A stretch of 50,788 nucleotides of DNA from the NCBI GenBank assembly GCA_031256795.1, contig JAIRPW010000050.1, forward strand, positions 1 through 50,788. Reading direction: 5' to 3'. This document shows, piece by piece, positions 47,256 to 50,788 of this stretch. Each line of letters starts with the position of its first letter. Within the stretch, counting starts at the first letter, position 1. Position numbers and translations under genes: made by a program. Source of the DNA: Zoogloeaceae bacterium (GTDB lineage Bacteria; Pseudomonadota; Gammaproteobacteria; Burkholderiales; Rhodocyclaceae). The notes beneath the pieces are model-generated. The model was not told where the DNA came from. It was given only the letters and a program-made list of their open reading frames with translations, and did no database searches.

Positions 47256-47603
47256 ATGAAAACCGCCCCGCACGCAGAAGACGTATTTGACCGGCTTTTT
47301 GCGACACTCGCCGCAAGAAAAAACGCTGACCCGAAAATTTCCTATACGGCGAAATTATTTTCCGAAGGCCCGGACGCCATTCTGAAAAAAATCGGCGAGG
47401 AGAGCGCCGAACTCATTCTGGCAAGCAAAGACGGCGCGCGGGACGCCATTACGCACGAAGCCGCCGATCTGCTTTTTCATCTTTTCGCGCTGCTTGCCTT
47501 TCATGGGCTGTCGCTTGAGGACGCGCGGCGCGAACTCGCGCGGCGGGAAGGCGTATCGGGAATAGAAGAAAAAGCGGCGCGCAATAAAAAACCCGCCGAA
47601 TAA
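47256..47603 (+). CDS. hisE: Phosphoribosyl-ATP pyrophosphatase HisE
   Basis: Second step of histidine biosynthesis, a MazG-like helical fold. The 115-residue protein carries ILKKIGEESAELILASKD, the metal-binding Glu cluster, and HEAADLLFHLFALLAFHGL. It is a separate gene from hisI here, as in most betaproteobacteria, not fused as in enterics. The next gene, an HNH nuclease, is not part of the usual order. Confidence 0.95.
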   Translation: MKTAPHAEDVFDRLFATLAARKNADPKISYTAKLFSEGPDAILKKIGEESAELILASKDGARDAITHEAADLLFHLFALLAFHGLSLEDARRELARREGVSGIEEKAARNKKPAE

Positions 47604-47687
47604 TACCTCTGCCTAAATTTACTCGCGCGTGAATCACTGCCATATTTATCTTTGCCGAACAAACTCGCGCCCATGAAAGAAAGCAAT

Positions 47688-48617
47688 ATGAGCTACGAAA
47701 GTTTCATGCGCAACTATTTTGCCATGCCGGAGAAACAGGCCGTAAAAGATGCTCTAATCATTACTATATTTAAGCATAGTGGAAACATAAAAGAATTCTC
47801 TTCCGGGGAAGAAATCGTCAGCGAATTGGCGGATTATTTTTCTCTCAGTATGGAGCAAAGAAACGCTGTCCTAGAGAGAATCTACCGAAAGGAACGCAGA
47901 ACCGTAAAAACACCGCTTTGGCACAGACTTCTGTATCGCGCCGCGAATGAATTGGCAAAAGACCGCCTCATTACCCGTCCAACGGAAACGGCTAGACTTA
48001 CAGGAAAGAGGGAATGGCTTTTAACAGAAAAAGGAATTGATTGCGCCCTTGCACTGCTTCGCATTCCGCAAACACAAAAAGAAATTATTTCTGTAAATTC
48101 ATTTGAAATTCAGAAAAATGCGGAAGCTCTCAAGAACGCACTGAAACCAGATCATTATAATCCATTTGAAACGGCAGAGCGGGCAAAAAAATCCCTCCGA
48201 AAAGCCAGTATTCGCGCAAGAGGTTTCCGGCGCGCGGTCATAGAGGTATATAATCACTCCTGTTGTGTCTGCGGGTTAAAATTATGCGCGCCGAATGCCT
48301 TATGCTGGGAAGTCGAAGCAGCACATATTATCCCTCACAGCCATAGAGGAAAAGATGATCTATGGAACGGAATAGCATTATGCCGGTTACATCATTGGGC
48401 ATTTGATGCTGGCTGGTTCTCTTTTTCAGAGGAGTACCAGATTATCGTATCCCCAAAAATAAAAACACTTCCTGAAAATTTTGGTAAAATGAACGAATAT
48501 GATATTTTCAGAAATACGCTTGCTACAGATAAGTTCATGATGCTCCCAAAAACAGAAGGATTATATCCTGATAAGAAATCCATAGAATGGCATCGAAAGA
48601 ATATCCTGTGTAATTAG
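47688..48617 (+). CDS. HNH endonuclease with an Mrr-like N-terminal domain
   Basis: A 309-residue protein with a winged-helix-like N-terminal region (about 15-125) resembling the Mrr_N domain: a helical segment around EEIVSELADYF, then WHRLLYRAANELAKDRLI and LLTEKGIDCALALL. A C-terminal HNH nuclease (HNH_2-type) has CCVCGLKL, EAAHIIPHSHRGKDDLWNG and ALCRLHHWAFDAGWF. All metal-binding residues expected for HNH (His, Asn, His) seem present. This is the architecture of modification-dependent or defence nucleases, so a restriction role is inferred. It is more AT-rich than its neighbours and sits between hisE and hinT. ATG at 47688 has AAAGAAAG upstream; one at 47673 is possible. Confidence 0.8.
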   Translation: MSYESFMRNYFAMPEKQAVKDALIITIFKHSGNIKEFSSGEEIVSELADYFSLSMEQRNAVLERIYRKERRTVKTPLWHRLLYRAANELAKDRLITRPTETARLTGKREWLLTEKGIDCALALLRIPQTQKEIISVNSFEIQKNAEALKNALKPDHYNPFETAERAKKSLRKASIRARGFRRAVIEVYNHSCCVCGLKLCAPNALCWEVEAAHIIPHSHRGKDDLWNGIALCRLHHWAFDAGWFSFSEEYQIIVSPKIKTLPENFGKMNEYDIFRNTLATDKFMMLPKTEGLYPDKKSIEWHRKNILCN

Positions 48618-48783
48618 TACGCAAGAAAAATCGCTCATCATTTTCATAGAAATTCCGTCTGCTCTTCCGCATACAGACGCAATGATCCGCAGGATATATG
48701 GCAAAGTCAGAAATTTTGTGTAAAGATGCGCCTCTGGTAGAGCATATTCAGATGTTTCCAGCCGCCTTTACGAGAAACGCCCC

Positions 48784-49134
48784 ATGACTGACTGTCTGTT
48801 CTGCAAAATCGCAGCGGGAGAAATTCCCTGCAGGAAGGCCTACGAAGATGATCTCGTGCTGGCCTTCCATGACGTCCGCCCTTTGCGGCCCACGCATGTA
48901 CTCGTCATCCCCAAAAACCACATCGCGTCGCTGGCGCATGTAACAGCGGCAGATGAACCAGTGCTGGGACGAATGCTGTCCGTCGCGCAAGGAATCGCAA
49001 AGGAAAACGGCAGTCCGAACGGTTTTCGCGCCATCCTCAATACGGGCGAAGTCGGCGGGCAGGAGGTTGCGCACCTGCATCTGCACATTCTGGGCGGCGA
49101 ACAGCCGGTCGGCGCGATGGTCGGCGCGCGCTGA
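48784..49134 (+). CDS. hinT: HIT-family nucleotide hydrolase (HinT-like)
   Basis: Histidine-triad purine nucleoside phosphoramidase, 116 residues. N-terminal DCLFCKIAAGEIPCRK is the usual start, NTGEVGGQEVAHLHLHILGG carries the catalytic triad H97, H99 and H101. It lies between the his genes and tatA as is common in betaproteobacteria, but the HNH gene has been inserted in front of it, with 166 AT-rich bases between them. Confidence 0.95.
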   Translation: MTDCLFCKIAAGEIPCRKAYEDDLVLAFHDVRPLRPTHVLVIPKNHIASLAHVTAADEPVLGRMLSVAQGIAKENGSPNGFRAILNTGEVGGQEVAHLHLHILGGEQPVGAMVGAR

Positions 49135-49179
49135 CCGCGTAAAAATTTTTTACCAATCCATCATCCATTGGGGAATTTT

Positions 49180-49389
49180 ATGGGAACCTTCAGCATCTGG
49201 CATTGGCTCATTGTGCTCATCATTGTCGTGCTGGTTTTCGGCACCAAAAAACTGCGCAATATCGGCGAGGACCTGGGCGGCGCGGTCAAAGGGTTTAAAA
49301 AAGGTCTGCGGGAAGCGGAGGAAAATGAGAAAGCGCCCGCTGCCCGTGTCATTGAAAACGAAACGGGCGGCGCGGATAAAACCGCGTAA
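49180..49389 (+). CDS. tatA: Sec-independent translocase protein TatA
   Basis: Pore-forming subunit of the twin-arginine translocase for folded proteins. The 69-residue protein has the N-terminal helix [19 protein letters not shown], the FGxKKL hinge motif, the amphipathic helix ([16 protein letters not shown]) and an acidic tail. The ATG at 49180 is chosen; an upstream TTG at 49168 would add four residues. Two bases separate it from tatB. Confidence 0.96.
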   Translation: MGTFSIWHWLIVLIIVVLVFGTKKLRNIGEDLGGAVKGFKKGLREAEENEKAPAARVIENETGGADKTA

Positions 49390-49391
49390 AA

Positions 49392-49748
49392 ATGTTTGAC
49401 GTTAGTTTTTCCGAGCTTTTGGTAGTCGGAGCGGTCGCGCTGGTTGTCATCGGCCCGGAGCGCCTGCCCCGGGTTTCGCGCGCCGCCGGGCTGCTCGTCG
49501 GGCGGGCGCGGCGCTATGTCCAAACTATGAAGGCGGAAATTGACCGCGATCTTGAACTGGACGAATGGAAAAACCTGCAACGCGAAGTCGCCGCTTCTGT
49601 CCAGAACATGGAGACTGAGCTGCGGCGGGAAACCGATGAAGCCGCGCAGTCTCTGCGCGCGCTGGAAGCGGAAGCGCAGTCCGCGCCCGCCGCCATTCCG
49701 CCTCGTGAGATGGATAGTGCCGGAAACGTCCCATCTGTTCGTTCCTAG
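49392..49748 (+). CDS. tatB: Sec-independent translocase protein TatB
   Basis: Receptor subunit partnering TatC in recognising twin-arginine signal peptides. The 118-residue protein has MFDVSFSELLVVGAVALVVIG followed by PERLPRVSRAAG, which is the TatB form of the hinge (GPERLP), then a long amphipathic helix and an Ala/Arg/Glu-rich tail. It is part of tatABC. tatC begins eight bases later. Confidence 0.95.
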   Translation: MFDVSFSELLVVGAVALVVIGPERLPRVSRAAGLLVGRARRYVQTMKAEIDRDLELDEWKNLQREVAASVQNMETELRRETDEAAQSLRALEAEAQSAPAAIPPREMDSAGNVPSVRS

Positions 49749-49756
49749 CGTTTTTC

Positions 49757-50557
49757 ATGGAAGAGACTTTTTTTTCCCATCTGATTGAATTGCGCGCGCG
49801 CCTGATTCGCGCGGCGCTGGCGGTTCTGCTGGTTTTTCTCTCGCTGGTCTATTGGGCGCGCGATTTATACGCGATTCTGGCGCGCCCTCTTCTGGAAAAT
49901 CTCCAGCCGCTGGGCGGGCAAATGATCGCCACAGACGTAGCGGGCGTAGTCATTGTGCCGATTCAGGTGGCCTTGATGGCCGCGTTTCTGATTGCTTTGC
50001 CTTATGTGCTGTACCAGGCCTGGGCGTTTGTCGCGCCGGGGCTGTATCGGCATGAGAAACGGATTGCCCTGCCGCTATTGCTCGCCAGCGTCGCGCTTTT
50101 TTTCTTTGGGATGGCCTTTGCCTACTTTTTGGTTTTTCCTGCCACATTTCGCGTTATGGCGGCGCTGGTTCCGGAAGGCGTGGCCTGGATGACGGACATT
50201 GATAAATATGTTTCTTTTGTGCTCACGACTTTTTTCGCTTTTGGCTGCGCGTTTGAGGTTCCCATTGTAGAGATTTTGCTGGTCAAAACAGGGATTGTCA
50301 GTGTCGCGCAATTAAAGGAAAGCCGTTCCTACGCCATTGTCGGCGCGTTTGTAATCGCCGCGATTTTCACGCCGCCGGATATTTTTTCGCAGATTCTGCT
50401 GGCTGTGCCGATTTGTCTGCTCTATGAGGCGGGTATCTTTCTTTCTGGATTTGCCGCGCGCCCCGCTCCCGCCGATCCCGCCGCCGACGCGCTGATGGAT
50501 GAAAGCGCGCTGCGCGCCGCGATTGAGGACGCGCGCGGCCCAAACGCGAAACAATGA
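49757..50557 (+). CDS. tatC: Sec-independent translocase protein TatC
   Basis: Core membrane receptor of the twin-arginine pathway. The 266-residue product has six helices, starts with EETFFSHLIELRARL (the conserved HL-ELR motif), contains FVAPGLYRHEKR, and FGMAFAYFLVFPATF, all typical of TatC. The C-terminal 40 residues after helix six are Ala/Pro-rich and may extend beyond the family norm. The last gene of the tatABC unit. Confidence 0.97.
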   Translation: MEETFFSHLIELRARLIRAALAVLLVFLSLVYWARDLYAILARPLLENLQPLGGQMIATDVAGVVIVPIQVALMAAFLIALPYVLYQAWAFVAPGLYRHEKRIALPLLLASVALFFFGMAFAYFLVFPATFRVMAALVPEGVAWMTDIDKYVSFVLTTFFAFGCAFEVPIVEILLVKTGIVSVAQLKESRSYAIVGAFVIAAIFTPPDIFSQILLAVPICLLYEAGIFLSGFAARPAPADPAADALMDESALRAAIEDARGPNAKQ

Positions 50558-50600
50558 AACCGCATTGCGCACGCTATACTAGAAGGACGCCCTTCACCCC

Positions 50601-50627
50601 CGCCCCTCTCCCAAAGGGAGAGGGGCG
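50601..50627. terminator. Strong hairpin after tatC
   Basis: CGCCCCTCTCCC and its complement form a perfect 12-base-pair stem with an AAA loop, 44 bases after the tatC stop. There is no T run on the plus strand (GAAAGCGG follows), so it is either a factor-independent terminator of weak type or a repeat palindrome of the kind often scattered between bacterial genes. The remaining 100 bases before the next gene contain nothing I can name. Confidence 0.45.
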
Positions 50628-50734
50628 AAAGCGGCTAGAAATAACGGGTTAAATCCCCCCGCGCCGCGCGCCCAAGTTTTGCTAAACACATAGGGTATGA
50701 TTCTGCCCACGCCCCGCCCGCCAGAGAGCTTCCC

Positions 50735-50788
50735 ATGACAAAACGTTTATATTTCGGCGACAACCTTAATATCCTGCGCGAACACATT
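50735..50788 (+). CDS. Start of a DNA methyltransferase (Mod-like), cut by the window end
   Basis: The first 18 codons begin MTKRLYFGDNLNILREHI, the characteristic N terminus of type III Mod and related N6-adenine methyltransferases (YxGDNLxxL). Only this part lies in the window, so the catalytic DPPY motif is not seen. The reading is open to the end. It could be a type III Mod, or a related site-specific enzyme; its relationship to the mod gene at the left edge is unknown. Confidence 0.6.
   Translation, partial: MTKRLYFGDNLNILREHI

Noticed and set aside
1-50788. The window as a complete circular element, joining the two methyltransferase ends
   Set aside because: The many core chromosomal genes (polA, lepA, glyA, his, tat) make a 51-kb plasmid or phage implausible, and no origin or replication gene is seen.

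Overview
This is a G+C-rich chromosomal segment, very probably from a betaproteobacterium. The evidence is gene order and lineage-typical families: DUF4845 between lepB and rnc, a DUF2863 gene, a DUF2782 gene near polA, the metX-metW pair, and hisF-hisI-hisE followed by hinT and tatABC. The cell is Gram-negative (lpxA, lpxB, lnt, a TonB-dependent receptor) and flagellated. No tRNA, rRNA, CRISPR array or intact transposon was seen.

Layout. 1-3179: the 3' part of a type III DNA methyltransferase (mod) broken at a run of 14 C, and its intact restriction partner (res). 3361-4308: a BASS-type membrane transporter. 4425-9155: a sigma-54-like promoter and flgBCDEFG. 9215-13910: a solitary PIN-domain gene, an Aer-like energy sensor and an orphan sensor kinase. 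14106-16713: a DUF2946 gene and a copper-type TonB receptor. 16798-19743: glyA-nrdR-ribD. 19760-23672, minus strand: fabZ-lpxA-lpxB-rnhB and a SpoU methyltransferase. 23700-27597: a DUF2782 protein, a LOG-family protein and polA. 27700-34880: lepA, lepB, DUF4845, rnc, era, recO, lnt.

34881-35611 is an accessory patch. It holds a decayed autotransporter beta-barrel and a small gene of unknown function behind an AT-rich control region. It is followed by a DUF2863 gene, a diguanylate cyclase, mutY-clcA, a 51-residue basic protein of unknown function with its own promoter and terminator, a YgiQ radical SAM protein, metX-metW, hisF-hisI-hisE, an inserted AT-rich HNH nuclease, hinT and tatABC. The window ends in the first 18 codons of another DNA methyltransferase.

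Most of the window is ordinary core genome. The observations most worth a second look are the apparently phase-variable type III modification gene, the uncharacterised basic protein at 41575-41730, the HNH nuclease inserted between hisE and hinT, PolA with two proofreading aspartates replaced, the sigma-54-like promoter before flgB, and the autotransporter remnant. Start codons were chosen by eye from ribosome-binding sites and family length. Family names come from recognising motifs, not from a database search.
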